Shown piece by piece: positions 1 to 11,595 of a stretch of 64,000 nt of DNA. Position 1 is the stretch's first letter. Each line of letters opens with the position of its first letter. The translations under genes were made by a program, and so were the position numbers. This stretch comes from Tachypleus tridentatus (lineage: Eukaryota > Arthropoda > Merostomata > Xiphosura > Limulidae): assembly GCF_004210375.1 (NCBI RefSeq), contig NC_134825.1, positions 74,639,558-74,703,557 of the forward strand, written 5' to 3'. The notes beneath the pieces were generated by a model, which saw only the letters and a program-made list of their open reading frames with translations, was not told the DNA's origin and ran no database searches.

Positions 1-1331
1 CTAATCTTGGATTAATATTTTGATAATGTAATTTGCACTCAACTGAATATATCGTTCAGGATACAGAAAGTTGAGTACGTTATTTAAAACAATTTTTAAT
101 AAGTAAATCAGCTAGTCACGTTACAGCCGCATGCGATATTAAGTCGCGGTGGGACAGCACGTATCAGCACCACATTTTAACATTGTTTGGCGTTCGTAGA
201 AGTGATCACTTTTGGGAAGGTTATATAACGACCCTTTCTAGCGTAAGATAAGCATACATTCAGATGTGTTGAGATCATGAAATGAGAATTTCTGGAATGG
301 GATATCCCTTGTAATAAATGGAAAACAAAGGTGGTGGATCAACTTGAAAACCTTTGATAATCGAGGAAAAGAGTTAAGAATAAGTTTTACTCCAGCCATT
401 GAAAACAAAGTTCAGTGTCTTGTAACAGGTGAGAATCTATGAACACGAATGTCTGTGGCATTACCTGCTCCCGTGTCCCAGGCAACACTACTTAATATAA
501 TTATGTAGTATTTTCGTTTGGAAAACCAAAAAGTAGCTGCTTCCATGACCAATCCGTTCAACCATCGCATACTCACGCTGTTGGCAAATAAACTGGGTAT
601 TCGTGCTATTCCAAACGAAAACATACCGGTCAAATCGTCTGTCAACTTTGCAATTGGACTATTGGAAAGGATCTCCGCGTGTATTAGAAGGGTTTTGGAA
701 GGAAGTAGGTGAATTGGTGTGTTTTGAAACATGATAGCCTTTCGATTGAGCTTTTTTACAATGGTAAATATACTGCAATACCATTGTCAAGATATACGGT
801 AGTCAGATGAAAAATGACACGATATGAGGCAGCAAATTTGTTTTGATATAACACACTTAACCTCTGAATATCAAATAAGAATAGAGCAAGCAAAATAATT
901 CTTTATGAATAAATAACTTTTTGTCATTCTCATGTTAACTACAATTTTTTTTATTCTTTCCTTTCCCGAAAAACTTTGGTATCAAAGTCCTAATAATGCG
1001 ACAAATTTTCTTTATTTTCGTCAGATGAGACAAACAGGGACGATATATCTAAAACTAGAACACCTTATTAACTGAAGTATGACATTTACTGGAACGGTTA
1101 ATGATCCTCATTGGCAGTACATAATATAACAGGATTTTTTTGTCTTAATTAAAGTTTGTAAGGCTTTGAAAACTGTGATTACATTTCAACAATACGCCAA
1201 AACAGCATCAATAAACAAAACGGTATGGAGCAATGATACGAATTTTAAACAATAGTTACAATAATACTTTGAGGAAAAAAGTGTTAAAAACTAGTAAAAC
1301 ACATGTTTATAACAAAAACATTATTATTAAT
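1..1331. other. Left-edge stretch, no gene called
   Basis: A 106-codon minus frame (412-732) and a 64-codon plus frame (518-712) overlap in a CpG-containing patch. Neither shows a motif I recognise or convincing splice sites. If real, the espin gene would continue through here on the minus strand, but no ankyrin segment was found. Confidence 0.35.
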
Positions 1332-1510
1332 TGCAACGTTTCGGTCAAAAGCACTTCGTCAGGCAGTTTATAATGTAGTGTTGAATAGATCAGTCTCTAG
1401 ATAGACTATTGTATTGCTGAATGTTGTTTAAAATGTAATTGCATTCCGTCTAAGCCTTTTTTTTTTTTTTGTAACACGATTGAAGAAAGCCTTCTGAACG
1501 AAACGTTGCA
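1332..1510. repeat. Inverted pair of Penelope-like / hammerhead-like motifs
   Basis: Minus strand 1366-1332 reads CTGACGAAGTGC...GACCGAAACGTTGCA. Plus strand 1479-1510 reads TGAAGAAAGCCTTCTGAACG followed by AAACGTTGCA. Both have the CUGANGA...CGAAAC order of a hammerhead core found in Penelope-like element terminal repeats. Stem II is weak by eye in the first, better in the second. Confidence 0.45.
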
Positions 1511-2150
1511 AATAAATATAAAGTTTTGTCACATGCGTATGTTTTACCAATTTTTAATATTTTTCTCACAATTTTTTCCACATCTTGCGATCTCTCTACT
1601 CTGTTTTATTTCTTTAAAACGTATACATATATAAATAAATTATTAAAATGTAAAGTTTAGTCTAGGAAATTTGTTTGTTTGAAGTTAAGCACAAAGCTAC
1701 ACAATAGGCTATCTGCGTTCTGCCTACTACGGGTATTGAAACCCAAATTTTAGCGTTGTAAGTCTGCAGACATACCGCTGTTCCACTGGGAGGGGTAGTA
1801 ACATACAAAATAAACTGAAATTAAAAATATTTCTTGACATACCATAGCACTACCATACCTTTATGAACAATGTGCAATTTACAAGAAATAAGAAGTGCAC
1901 AGGACTATTCTTTTAAACGACAGAAGTTTTCCATTTGAATAAAAATATATACATATTGTTTATTTAACAATTAATAATTAAAACAAATATTCACGGCAAA
2001 TCGGTGTCTGGTATTCATTATGCTAGTAAGTTTTTATTTCATAATGCAGTGTTGAATAAATCACTCTCTTGATAGACTATTTTCTTTTTCTTATATCCTA
2101 AATTAGATATACATTATATTATCGAATGTAGTTTAAAATGTAGTTAACTG
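1363..2150. repeat. Two diverged copies of a ~90-bp repeat
   Basis: TATAATGTAGTGTTGAATAG (1369) and CATAATGCAGTGTTGAATAA (2040) start related segments that both contain GATAGACTATT and GTTTAAAATGTA-type sequence. The second copy has an insertion of AT-rich sequence. Confidence 0.65.
1669..1797 (-). mobile_element. SINE family B
   Basis: Reverse-strand copy: AGCACAAAGCTACACAATAG tail first, then GGTATTGAAACCC (B-box region inverted) and CCACTGGGAGG head. Full length, diverged. Confidence 0.85.
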
Positions 2151-2239
2151 GTTCTCGACTATATCTTACAAAAATAAGGAGCGAAATGTTTATATTGTAA
2201 GAATACTTTAATAGTTTTGTTACTATTTTGTATTCTCTT

Positions 2240-2390
2240 AACCTACCTGGTTTCGATACCCATTGTGGCTACAGCAGAGAAAACACATTGTGTAGCTTTG
2301 TGTTTAACAACAAACAAAACACGTAACCTATCTGATTTCGATACTCGTGGTAGGCACACCAGAGAAATGTTTAACAACAAACAAAACACT
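2240..2390 (+). mobile_element. Two partial SINE B/C 3' halves in tandem
   Basis: The segment ACCTACCTGGTTTCGATACC...GTAGCTTTGTG...AACAAACAAAAC is followed by a second, shorter ACCTATCTGATTTCGATACT...AACAAACAAAAC. Both lack the 5' head. The arrangement looks like a local duplication. It directly abuts the donor of the espin-like exon at 2399. Confidence 0.65.
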
Positions 2391-2398
2391 TAACCTAC

Positions 2399-2783
2399 CT
2401 TGCAGATATGTGCAATACGGTAGCGCCATCTTTGTCTCTGTCCCACAGAAAACAGTTAGTATGCTTTAGCAGCCACACGAGGGCGTGTAATTTCCCCATG
2501 GCTGCTGCATCGTGTGCTGGTGAAGCGCCGATAAAGGACCGAGTGTTAGCCTTCATTCCACACTTCTTGACTAAAAATTCCAAGACTTTAACGTGTCCTC
2601 CACGAGCTGCATAATGAACACACGATGCACCAAAGTCATCTTGAATGTGAGATGCCAGTTCATTGTTTCTGTGAAGCATCTGAAGTCCTTCTAAGTCCCC
2701 CTCTCTAGCCGCTACCAGAGCGTGGTGTAAAATACTCATCTCTGGCATACTTGAAAACGTCTTACTTCTTCTTAGCCAAAAAT
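2399..2783 (-). CDS. ESPN: Espin-like protein, first coding exon (ankyrin repeats 1-3)
   Basis: The minus-strand reading frame starts at the ATG at 2748-2746 and encodes 116 complete codons plus two bases. It shows N-terminal ankyrin repeats: ASCVHYAARGGHVKVLEFLV, then GASPAHDAAAMGKLHALVWL, then DKDGATVLHISAR. Order and spacing match the espin N-terminus, where vertebrate espin also has a PAHDA-A-G-L motif and a GATVLHLAAR segment just before an exon break. Espins bundle actin in microvilli and stereocilia-like structures, and in rhabdomeral photoreceptors of arthropods. The exon ends at a GTAGGT donor (plus 2398-2393), splitting an arginine codon in phase 2. A tttgtttcacag acceptor precedes it, leaving about 35 nt of 5'UTR in this exon. 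The next espin exon is not found in 1-2398, so the rest of the gene lies off the left edge. Confidence 0.85.
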
Positions 2784-3112
2784 CTGTGAAACAAAATTCA
2801 GAAGATGAGATAATTTCAACATGATTGAAAATAATAATATTATTTATAACACTCCACTAGAATGTGAAGAAAATAGCAATACATGACTAACAGTAAAAAA
2901 CATAACATAATGATTCATACTTCATAGTTCTAAATAGTCATTCCACTTTACAACATACTGTAAACAGGTTAAACACCATCATTTTCTTAGAACTGGACTG
3001 GGTGTGGCTTGGTAGTTACTGTGCTCAGATTTTGAATCCGATGATTCTAATTCGCGGCTCGTTACCGCAAAAACACGCCCCACATTTTGTGGCCGTTAAT
3101 GTAATATATGAG

Positions 3113-3571
3113 CAGGGGCGTAGATTTTTTACACCCTATGGGGGGGATGATTTTTGCAACCACTTATGTGGACTGTTCAATTTGCAAATTGGTAATATCT
3201 GGTTACGTAAACCTGAACGTTGTAAACATGCAGTCACAGAGTAATCTTGTTGCCACGATACTTGCTTGTATACTTAGGCCTACTGACTGATACTTACGAA
3301 CAATCCCTTAGATCGAAAAGCTTAGAAGTACGCCTATATTAAAGATGTACATTTCGGCTACTGAAAAAGCCTACATCTAGGCCTAATTATGTAATTCGAT
3401 TGGTAAGAACACGAGAATCACAAGAACAAACACACAATTTGTAGGCCTGTGATGCAATAAAACAATTCAACAGACCAATCTGTAGGGGGGATGATTGTAT
3501 GCACCATACCCTCCACCTAAAATGACGGGGGGGATGTATACCCTCCATTCTCCCCAGGATCTACGCCCCTG
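3113..3571. mobile_element. Non-autonomous hAT-type element (459 bp) with perfect 8-bp TSD
   Basis: Ends are CAGGGGCGTAGATTTTTTAC and the inverse CAGGGGCGTAGATCCTGGGG, flanked on each side by TATATGAG (3105-3112 and 3572-3579). Subterminal G-runs (GGGGGGATGAT) occur near both ends. The 8-bp duplication and the CAGGGG termini fit the hAT superfamily. No transposase coding is seen inside. Confidence 0.88.
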
Positions 3572-3943
3572 TATATGAGTGACGGTCAAATCTCACTCTT
3601 CGGTCAGACGAGAGTAGACGTTTGTTAATTAAATGTTTTCCCTTTGTTGTATCAATTTAAAATTAAGGAACAGCCTTTCACGTAGCTTTTTTGCGAAAGT
3701 TTTGACACAAAAAATGTATTCTATACAATTCCTTTTACTTCTGGCGAACGAGAAATTGTAACATACATGCGGTTACGTAATTAAACATGTTTATATATAT
3801 ATATCAATAATAAAAATCCGTTTAAGTTTTAAATGTTACATGCATGTAGCTTTAATTACGAGGAATGTTTACAAAGAATAAAAGGAATGTCAGACGATTA
3901 ATAATTGTTCACAATCAAAAACATAATATTTTTTCAAGGTAAT

Positions 3944-4066
3944 TTAGCTTGTTTATAGTTAAGCACAAAACTGCACATGAGATAAATGCGTTGTGTCTAC
4001 CACGAGTATCAAAAGCTGGTTTTAAATATTGTAAGTCCGAAGACCTATCTTGCCATGGGGTGGGGC
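3944..4066 (-). mobile_element. SINE family B, diverged
   Basis: Reverse-strand copy with AAGCACAAAACTGCACA tail, CCACGAGTATCAAAA and CCATGGGGTGGGG head remnants. Confidence 0.7.
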
Positions 4067-4228
4067 TCTCAGATAGATGGAAGTCAAAGCAATACTACAA
4101 AATGACAATAGCGATTTTCAACGAAAGGTAATTATCAAGGTATCATTAGATCTGTCTATAAGTTAATTGTAATTTAAATACTTGTCGTAGCATTTCAACA
4201 GATATACACTTTTGACATTTTGTCTACG

Positions 4229-4504
4229 TTTTGTTTTTGTTTTTTTATTTCGCACAAAGCTACACGAAGGCTATCTACGCTAGCTGTCCCTAATTTAGCA
4301 GTGTAAGACTAGAGGGAAGGCAGCCAGACATCACCACGAACTGCCAACTCTTATCTACTCTTTTACCAATAAATACTGGTATTGACCGTCACATTATAAC
4401 GCCCCCATGGTTGAAAGGGCAACCATATTTGATGTGACGAGGATTTGAGCCCACGACCCTCGGATTACGAGTCTAGTGCCTCGATCACCTGGCCATGCCG
4501 GGCC
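4229..4504 (-). mobile_element. SINE family A
   Basis: Full-length reverse copy from the AT-rich tail (TTTCGCACAAAGCTACACG) through CTAGCTGTCCCTAATTTAGC to the tRNA-like head GGCCATGCCGGGCC. Confidence 0.92.
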
Positions 4505-4624
4505 TTGTTATTTATAATAACCATACTGTCATATTTCTCCTCATATACTAATGGAGGCGACTGAAAATTGCGTTGCAAGTGATCGCATCAGGTAGTGTAA
4601 AACATCAAAAACACTTACAATTTG

Positions 4625-4748
4625 TTCCCCAGTGGCACAGCAGTATGTCTGCAGACTCACCCCAATAAAAACCAGGTTTCGATACCCGTGGTGGGCAGAA
4701 CACAGATAGCTCATTGTGTAGCTTTGTGCGTATTTCTAAACAAACAAG
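4625..4748 (+). mobile_element. SINE family B
   Basis: Starts CCCCAGTGGCACAGCAGTAT (A-box region), has GGTTTCGATACCCG (B-box region) and ends GTAGCTTTGTGCGTATTTC with AAACAAAC tail. Confidence 0.9.
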
Positions 4749-5734
4749 CACTAACAACAAAAATATCACTCAGAAAAAAGTAAGTTTGCATTCAGAACTG
4801 ATTTGAGCATGAAGGGTCACAAAGCCAAGTAAAAACTAGGCCTATTATTCAGCTAATTCGTGCTATAACCACTGGCTCTACCAGCTCACAGAAATTGTTC
4901 CAGTTTTTTTGTTTTTTTTTCCAAGGATCGTGATTAATTTTATCACTGAACACGCCTGTTCTGATCGTGGCCATGTTCTTGTTTTGTTTTTTTTTCTGAA
5001 CAATTACAGAACCCTAGATCTATTGCAACTTCACTTGAATTAAACAAATATATAAACATACGTCCTTTATAAAATAACTCTTTCGACAATGCCCAACAGC
5101 GATTATTTTGTTTAAAAAAAAGTTGGAAACTTTTTTAATGTTGTCTTCTTTTAAAGGAAAATAAAATAACCATTTCAATAATTAATTTAACACCTATTTA
5201 TGAATATACGGGCATGTAGTATTTGGTGTGTAATTTTATTCTATGGGTTTTAGGGTTCTGAAACATATACAGTTATATGTAATAACTGTACTGAAGGGGA
5301 TAAATCTTATTTTCTAACTGCATATTTATATCTATATTTGTGAATATGAAGGTAAATCAGGCACAATATCAAACACTGAAAAAAATCTGTCTCGTACACA
5401 GCAGAGTGAAAGTGAAGAAACAAGAACAACTCCGTCACCTTTAAGAAATAGTAACTGGAACTAAATCAGCCGATAGTAACGATACTTATGTCGGCCATGT
5501 TAGATAAGAAGCCTCTGAAGAAATTTATGAATGACAAATAAGTGAATTTAAGAGTCAGCACCTTTACAGGTTACTTGACAAAATGAAGACCAAGACAACT
5601 CAAGAATAGGCTTTCGTTTACTACCCTGGTGGTACCTAACAGATACGTAATTCACAGACATTGTGGTTTGATCATAACACCGTCAGTATGTGTGAGTGTC
5701 AATGCTCGAACTAAAAAAAATTCTTCATTGCCAA

Positions 5735-5933
5735 CTGAACTTGTATTCTAAGTTTTAGACTGTATTATAAAGCTCCGGAAGGCAAAATTAATAGTAGTTT
5801 TATTTATTTATCATTTTTGTGTAAGACCCTAGTGCTGAACTTGTATTTTAACTTTTAAATTGTATTATAAAGCTCCGGAAGGCAAAATTAATAGTTGTTT
5901 TATTTATTTATCATTTCGTGTAAGACCCTAGTG
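5735..5933. repeat. Tandem duplication, two ~100-bp units
   Basis: Unit 1 is 5735-5834 and unit 2 is 5835-5933. Both carry AAGCTCCGGAAGGCAAAATT and end GTAAGACCCTAGTG. They differ at a handful of positions. No element or gene recognised in the unit. Confidence 0.92.
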
Positions 5934-6050
5934 GATCAATTGGCAATACGTTTATGGGCTTACAACGCTCAAATGCGGGGTTCGAGTCCTCTGGGTTGAA
6001 AGAATGCACTTAGACCGTTATGTATATTTGCACTAAGATAACAACAACGA
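5926..6050 (+). mobile_element. Diverged SINE, probably family C
   Basis: GGCTTACAACGCTCAAATGC followed by a B-box-like GGGGTTCGAGTCC and a CACTAAGATAACAACAAC end resembling the family C tail. Head is poorly preserved. Confidence 0.5.
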
Positions 6051-6301
6051 ACCTTTCTTTATCAAATTGGTATGTACAATTTAGTGTAATGATACCATCC
6101 AGCTATTTTGGAATCCCAAGTGCTGAAACATTATGGTGAAAAACATAATTATTCATAAATGTCTCTCAATTGACTTCTTGTGCATGTACATGAAAATCTT
6201 TGCAAGGTCAGACCAACCATTCAATTTTCTCCGAACGGTGTAAAATACTGGTAGTATTAATATTGTGTTACTTTATTCTATGAAATATCTCTTTCTGCCT
6301 G

Positions 6302-6374
6302 CAGTTCCGCAGTGGCACAACGGAACATCTGCGGATTTACAACGCTAGAAATTGGGTTTCGATACTCGTTGTGG
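6302..6374 (+). mobile_element. SINE family B, 3'-truncated
   Basis: CCGCAGTGGCACAACGGAAC through GGTTTCGATACTCGTTGTGG, then cut off exactly where a reverse family A SINE begins. Confidence 0.8.
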
Positions 6375-6375
6375 G

Positions 6376-6648
6376 TTTGGTTTGTTTTGAACTTTGCGCA
6401 AAGCTACACGAAGGATATCTGCGCTAGCCGTCCCTAATTTAGCAGTGTAAGTCTAGACAGAAGGCAGCTTGTCATCACCATCAACCGCCAACTCTTGGGC
6501 TACTTTTTTAGCAACGAATAGTGGGATTGACCCTTACGTTATAACGCCCCTATGGCTGAAAGGGCGGCATGTTTTGTGTGACGCGGATTCGAACCCGCGA
6601 CCCTCAGATTACAAATCGAGTACCTTAACCACCTGTTCATGCCAGGCC
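6376..6648 (-). mobile_element. SINE family A
   Basis: Reverse copy from TTTGCGCAAAGCTACACGAA to GTTCATGCCAGGCC. It abuts a truncated forward SINE B; the missing B tail is not found on the far side. Confidence 0.9.
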
Positions 6649-8240
6649 AGGTAAAGAGGTAAATTAACGTTTTAATTTGTGTTCGTTTCTTGTTTTAATT
6701 TAGTAAGAGCTACACTTTACCATGTTGACAGGTAAACAACAACTTTGACAGGCTCAACAAAATTTCTACTAAAGTATATTTAATCCGATGAAATGAAATG
6801 CGTGCATATTTAGGACAGATAAAAATTGAATACTATAATAACAGATAGATATACATGTTCCAGACGACATCTATGTTATAACAAGTTTAAAACATGCGCA
6901 GTGACTTTCATTTGTTTTCTTGTTACTAAAATGGAATGAAATAAACATGAGTCACTTCGAAATAGGCCTGTTGATGCTTGTACGTTCCGTTAGTTCTAAT
7001 GTTATGCATTCAAATGCACAGTACCTTGAAATCATAAATATATTTAATTCAAGATGTACTTACTTAAAAACAAACAGATTGGAAGTGTTGACAAAATTTC
7101 AGCATTGATAATTTATTTAATACATGTTTTTACTTGTTTTTTTCTATTCAAAAAGATAGTCGAACGAGAAACATTTTCTAAAAGTAAATAGTGTCTATAG
7201 TTGATACAGTTGCACACACTTAAAAATAAAAAGCGTGGGTAAAAGCACGTGTTGGTCTAAAAACCTTCAAGTTTTATTACGTTTCGCTTGTTCTAGTTGA
7301 AGCCAAAATTCAAGGTTTTGGCAAAAGACAGTGCCATAATGGTAACTATCCAGCAAAAATTCAGGTTGTTCAGTTGTACATATGTAGTGAAACCTTCCAT
7401 TTTAACAAACTATATCTTATTACCCTCGTTCCCATCTCTAGTTCCTCACGAGCTGAACACATATATCACAGTTTATTTCTGAAATCCTTGCTTTAACCGG
7501 CAGTACGTAGAGGCCATTTTTAAAATTCACACCACTTTTCTTTTCCTTACCTGTTTCACTGTCGTATTTTTCCATTTTGCAATACGCATGTAAACTAACC
7601 GTTGCGTGATATTTTTTTACGGTGTGTAAAAGCGAGCTGATGAATGAGAAAAGCGGTTTTTAACTTTCGTACTTATATGTATTTCACACACATACTTTTT
7701 AATCATAAGTAATAACACTCTTCTGTTATTAATTTCCCTTCAAATTTATTTTCGAAAATTAAGAAAGTAATTACTTGCTCTCGCACATTATACAATACTG
7801 AGTTTGTGTTTTAGTCAGGTTCAATTTCAATTACATTGAAAATTTAACTAATTAAATAAAACATTATCTATTCCTATGTTGCTTTCTATCTTTTGAAATA
7901 TTTTTTTTAACAAACCTTTAATAAAAATATATTTATTAAACTACTTCTTCGTTACTGTTCTCCGGGAAGATTATGGATTTATATCACTAAAATCCGAGAT
8001 TCGATTCCAAGAGGTAGATGTATGACAGATATGCTCATTTTGCAGCTTCGAACTAACACAAATGAACAATATTTATCGTTATTGTTGTTCGAATATTAAA
8101 AGGATTTTGTTCGCATAATTCACAGTTTCTAAATATTTGAAAGTTACATGTAACATTATTTATGAACTGGTTTTGTATTCATACCAGAAATACAACTTGG
8201 TTCTGATGATACAGAGATCTATAACAAACACTTGCCTGAA
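6649..8240. other. Intergenic or intronic stretch without recognised genes
   Basis: AT-rich, moderately CpG-containing. A degenerate B/C-like SINE is likely at about 7960-8068 (GAGATTCGATTCC, GACAGATATGCTCA). Short open frames show no recognisable motif. Confidence 0.5.
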
Positions 8241-8244
8241 CTGA

Positions 8245-8690
8245 CACCTTTTCAGTGTGTTCACACATGACAAAATATGTTTCACCAATCTTTACCCTCG
8301 GGACTCAAGAAGACTCGCCAATTCTTGAATAGTGAATGTAGGGTTAAAATTAAAATTATAATAGGCCTAATACTAGTATTTTATCACCAGTTTTTAACAT
8401 AATTCCGTATTTAACTATTTAACGAGTGCAGTTAACAATGATTGCTCCTGCATTTAAAGAGAATATGCACCTTTTCAGTGTGTTCACACATGACAAAATA
8501 TGTTTCACCAATCTTTACCCTCGGGACTCAAGAAGACTCGCCAATTCTTGAATAGTGAATGTAGGGTTAAAATTAAAATTATAATAGGCCTAATACTAGT
8601 ATTTTATCACCAGTTTTTAACATAATTCCGTATTTAACTATTTAACGAGTGCAGTTAACAATGATTGCTCCTGCATTTAAAGAGAATATG
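8245..8690. repeat. Apparently identical 223-bp tandem duplication
   Basis: Unit 1 spans 8245-8467 and unit 2 spans 8468-8690, starting CACCTTTTCAGTGTGTTCAC and ending TTTAAAGAGAATATG. I found no difference between them by eye. The perfect match means a very recent duplication or an assembly artefact. The unit is non-coding. Confidence 0.93.
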
Positions 8691-9012
8691 CGATAATCTT
8701 TACTTGTGTGTGGGTGTGCGGGGGAATTGAAAGTCACATAACGTTGTCAGGTACTTGATGATATGGTTTCTATATATTTATATTAAATAATTTGTTATGT
8801 GCAATATGTAAAACGTGCTTTTCTGGATTAACGGGTAAAGTTTAACAACGTACGTTTTGGGTGTGAAGAAGTTAGATATAATAAAAAAATTACAACTTCA
8901 GTTTAGGGACGTGTGGCGAATGGAGATACCTAACTTAATAATTTATATTAAATAAAAAAAGGAAACACACAACATATTGAAGTAACTGAAACCACTGTTG
9001 TCTTTATCAACA

Positions 9013-9277
9013 GGCCCGGCATGGTCAGGTGGGTTAAGGCGTTCGACTCGTAATCTGAGGATGTGTTCGAATTCACGTCGCACCAAACATGCTTGTCGTT
9101 TCAGCGTTGGGGCGTTATAATGTGACGGTCAATTCCACTACTTGTTGATGAAAGAGTAGCCCAAAAGTTGGTGGTGATGACTAGCTGCCTTTCTCTAGTC
9201 TTTTATACTGCTAAATTAGGGACGGCTAGTGTAAGTATCCCTCGTGTAGCTTTGCGCAAAATTCAAAACAAACAAAA
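9013..9277 (+). mobile_element. SINE family A
   Basis: Head GGCCCGGCATGGTCAGGTGG, small deletion in the B-box region, body GGCGTTATAATGTGACGG, tail GTAGCTTTGCGCAAAATTC. LINE RT sequence follows immediately. Confidence 0.92.
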
Positions 9278-10045
9278 TTTCAAAGCTTTGTTGCAACAGC
9301 AAGAATTAGATATGAATGGCACACTACTCCAGATTGCCCCATCGGCAAAATTTTTAGGTCTGACCTATGATTCAAAACTAACTTGGATCAATCACGTGAA
9401 CGAAATTAAAAATAAAGTCTGGCGAAGAACTAACTATGCTAGAAGTCTAACTGGTAAAAACAGTGGAGCATCTACAGATAACATACTAAAAATCTATAAA
9501 ACATATATTACACCTGTAATAGATTATGCAGCTCCAGCATGGATAACTGTAAGCAATAAAATAATTAAAACCAAACTACAAACAATCCAAAATACACTCC
9601 TCACAACTGCATACAGAGTTCCAAGAACTACATCATCTCAGTTCATTCATAAATACTCGAACATACCAACCATTATTAAACAATAAAAAAAAAATGCCAC
9701 CAACAAACTTGACATTCTGCTGATAGAATAAAATAATCTCTGTATACGAGCCACAATACATGGACATTGCCCTGAAAAGATTCAAAATAATATTCAGTTC
9801 ACAGTTATAAATACCAATCCGTCAATAACATAAGTACGGGAAGGAGGAAGAGGTCACAGAGAACCTGACCCTCCAGGGTTTGAACTTTTCTTACCCAAAC
9901 ACCGACAGACATATTTGTTGCGATCTCTAGAGATTCTAAAATGAAAGACTAACAACACTTATACCTCAAGCATCAACAAAAATCTCTAAAAGTTCAGGAA
10001 GAAAATTCCTCGCTTACGTCTTTTACGGAACCTTTTATAATTAAT
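9278..10045 (+). mobile_element. Jockey-like LINE fragment, C-terminal end of RT ORF
   Basis: From 9278 the frame reads FLGLTYDSKLTWINHVNEIK, then VWRRTNYARSLTGKNSGAST, then NILKIYKTYITPVIDYAAPA. This is the thumb region after the RT palm in jockey-clade ORF2, which typically contains a lGv.lD..LtW..Hi motif and an Y...i.p.i.Ya. box. It continues with YRVPRTTSSQFIHKYSNIPT to a stop at about 9684, then decays over several frames to about 10045. A sister fragment lies at 26.5-27.5 kb. The 5' end abuts the tail of a SINE directly. Confidence 0.75.
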
Positions 10046-10911
10046 ATTTTGTATAAAGCAATAAGAACAGACCTAATTATTAACTTCTTTGATGATTACA
10101 GAAAGTTTCAACTTTCACAAATCTGAACGAGATGTAGTTAATCGACATTAATAAAAACCAAATATTTCATGTATGGTAGAAGTTTTTCGACATAACGGCG
10201 TAGTCTGCTAATATATATCTCTGATTTATAATGACATCGCTAGTTCGAATTTCGCTTGCTTTCAATTTTCGCTTTTTCAGAAAATTTCCTACTGAAGCTT
10301 ATAAAGCTCATAACACGGTTGTTTTTAAACGTGCAAATTTTAAGTGGTTTTTCATAGAGAAATTTAACTACAACGTCTTATGAACTTTATAAGTCAACTG
10401 GCATTAGAGAAGTCTTGGCAAATTCCATTCTCAATAGTCAAAAAGCGAAGACTGAGACCCACGGCATTTGAGATGCGATGTGTTAATTGGTTATGTCCGA
10501 TTCGCAGAAGCGCAAGTTTGAATCATGATTGACTAAAGTCTTCGCTTCATAAAAAATTCAAATCTTGATTACATTTCAATTTATATGTATAGTTTTTAAG
10601 AAATGATTCTGCTTCCTTACTGCTGCCCCAGTGAGTTCAAAAAAATTAGACAATACTTTCACTAGAAACTAGGTCAACCAGTAATAGCACTCGAAAAACT
10701 TGCATTGACTAATTTTAAACGAGTCAACCAACACAAGGTCTCTCACTTTTTCTGTGACGGTCAGTATATCCTAGCATGAATTCTATATATCAAAACTCAT
10801 ATCCTTTGGTTTGTCCTTGGAAATTCTCAGTTGTGAGTGTAACGAAAACTGACAGTTAAAAATAAAATAATTTCCTTGAGACCCCAGACCTGATGATCTT
10901 CTTGTCTCTTC
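10046..10911. other. Non-coding stretch, nothing firmly recognised
   Basis: AT-rich sequence with some CpG. A segment near 10198-10275 (GCTAGTTCGAATTTCGC) could be a very old tRNA-like SINE head, but this is weak. Confidence 0.35.
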
Positions 10912-11034
10912 GACCCCCAGTGGCACAGCGGCAGCTTTCGGAATTAAAACGCTAGAAACCGGGTTTCGATAGCCGGAAGGCAGAGAACAGAAAGTCAATT
11001 GTGTATCTTTGGATTTAAATACAAAACAAACAAA
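10912..11034 (+). mobile_element. SINE family B
   Basis: CCCCCAGTGGCACAGCGGCA, then ACCGGGTTTCGATAGCC, tail AAATACAAAACAAACAAAAC. Confidence 0.85.
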
Positions 11035-11285
11035 ACTATATTCGAATGAATGTTAAAAAGTAGAAAGTTATATTTAATATTTTGGGCGAATATTACTTTA
11101 TTTCAGGAGATACTCCCATGAATAGAAATATGTATGCATATGTGTTATTATTTGTATTTTTATTAAAATGTATAAATGTTCAGAGTGACAGACATGCAAA
11201 CAGTTAATTAACTAATTAACTAAAAACTGGCAGACTTAGTGACGATAAGCCTAAAACAATGCTTTAAGTCACTATCTGGTTCACT

Positions 11286-11571
11286 CTTTGTTTGTTTGTT
11301 TATTTTTTGAATTTCGCACAAAGCTACTCGAGGGCTATTTGTGCTAGCCGTCCCTAATTTAGTAGTGTAAGACTAGAGGGAAGGCAGCTAGTAATCACCA
11401 CCCACCGCCAACTCTTGGGCTACTCTTTTACCAACGAATAGTGGAATTGATCGTCACATTATAACGCCCCCACGGCTGAAAGGACGAGCATGTTTGGCGC
11501 GACGGGGATGCGAACCCGCGACCCTCAGATTACGAGTTGCACACCTTAACACGCTTGGCCATGCCGGGCCA
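11286..11571 (-). mobile_element. SINE family A with 13-bp target duplication
   Basis: Reverse full-length copy ending CCATGCCGGGCC. It is flanked by TATCTGGTTCACT (11273-11285) and TATCTGGTTTACT (11572-11584), one mismatch. Confidence 0.93.
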
Positions 11572-11595
11572 TATCTGGTTTACTAGCGCAAAAAT

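Noticed and set aside
412..732. 106-codon minus-strand frame and overlapping plus-strand 64-codon frame
   Set aside because: No recognisable motif and no trustworthy splice sites; the two overlapping frames cannot be told apart by composition alone.
9013..9090. tRNA gene
   Set aside because: The tRNA-like A and B boxes are the heads of SINEs, which continue into a shared body and A-rich tail; the same holds for the other tRNA-like hits in the window.
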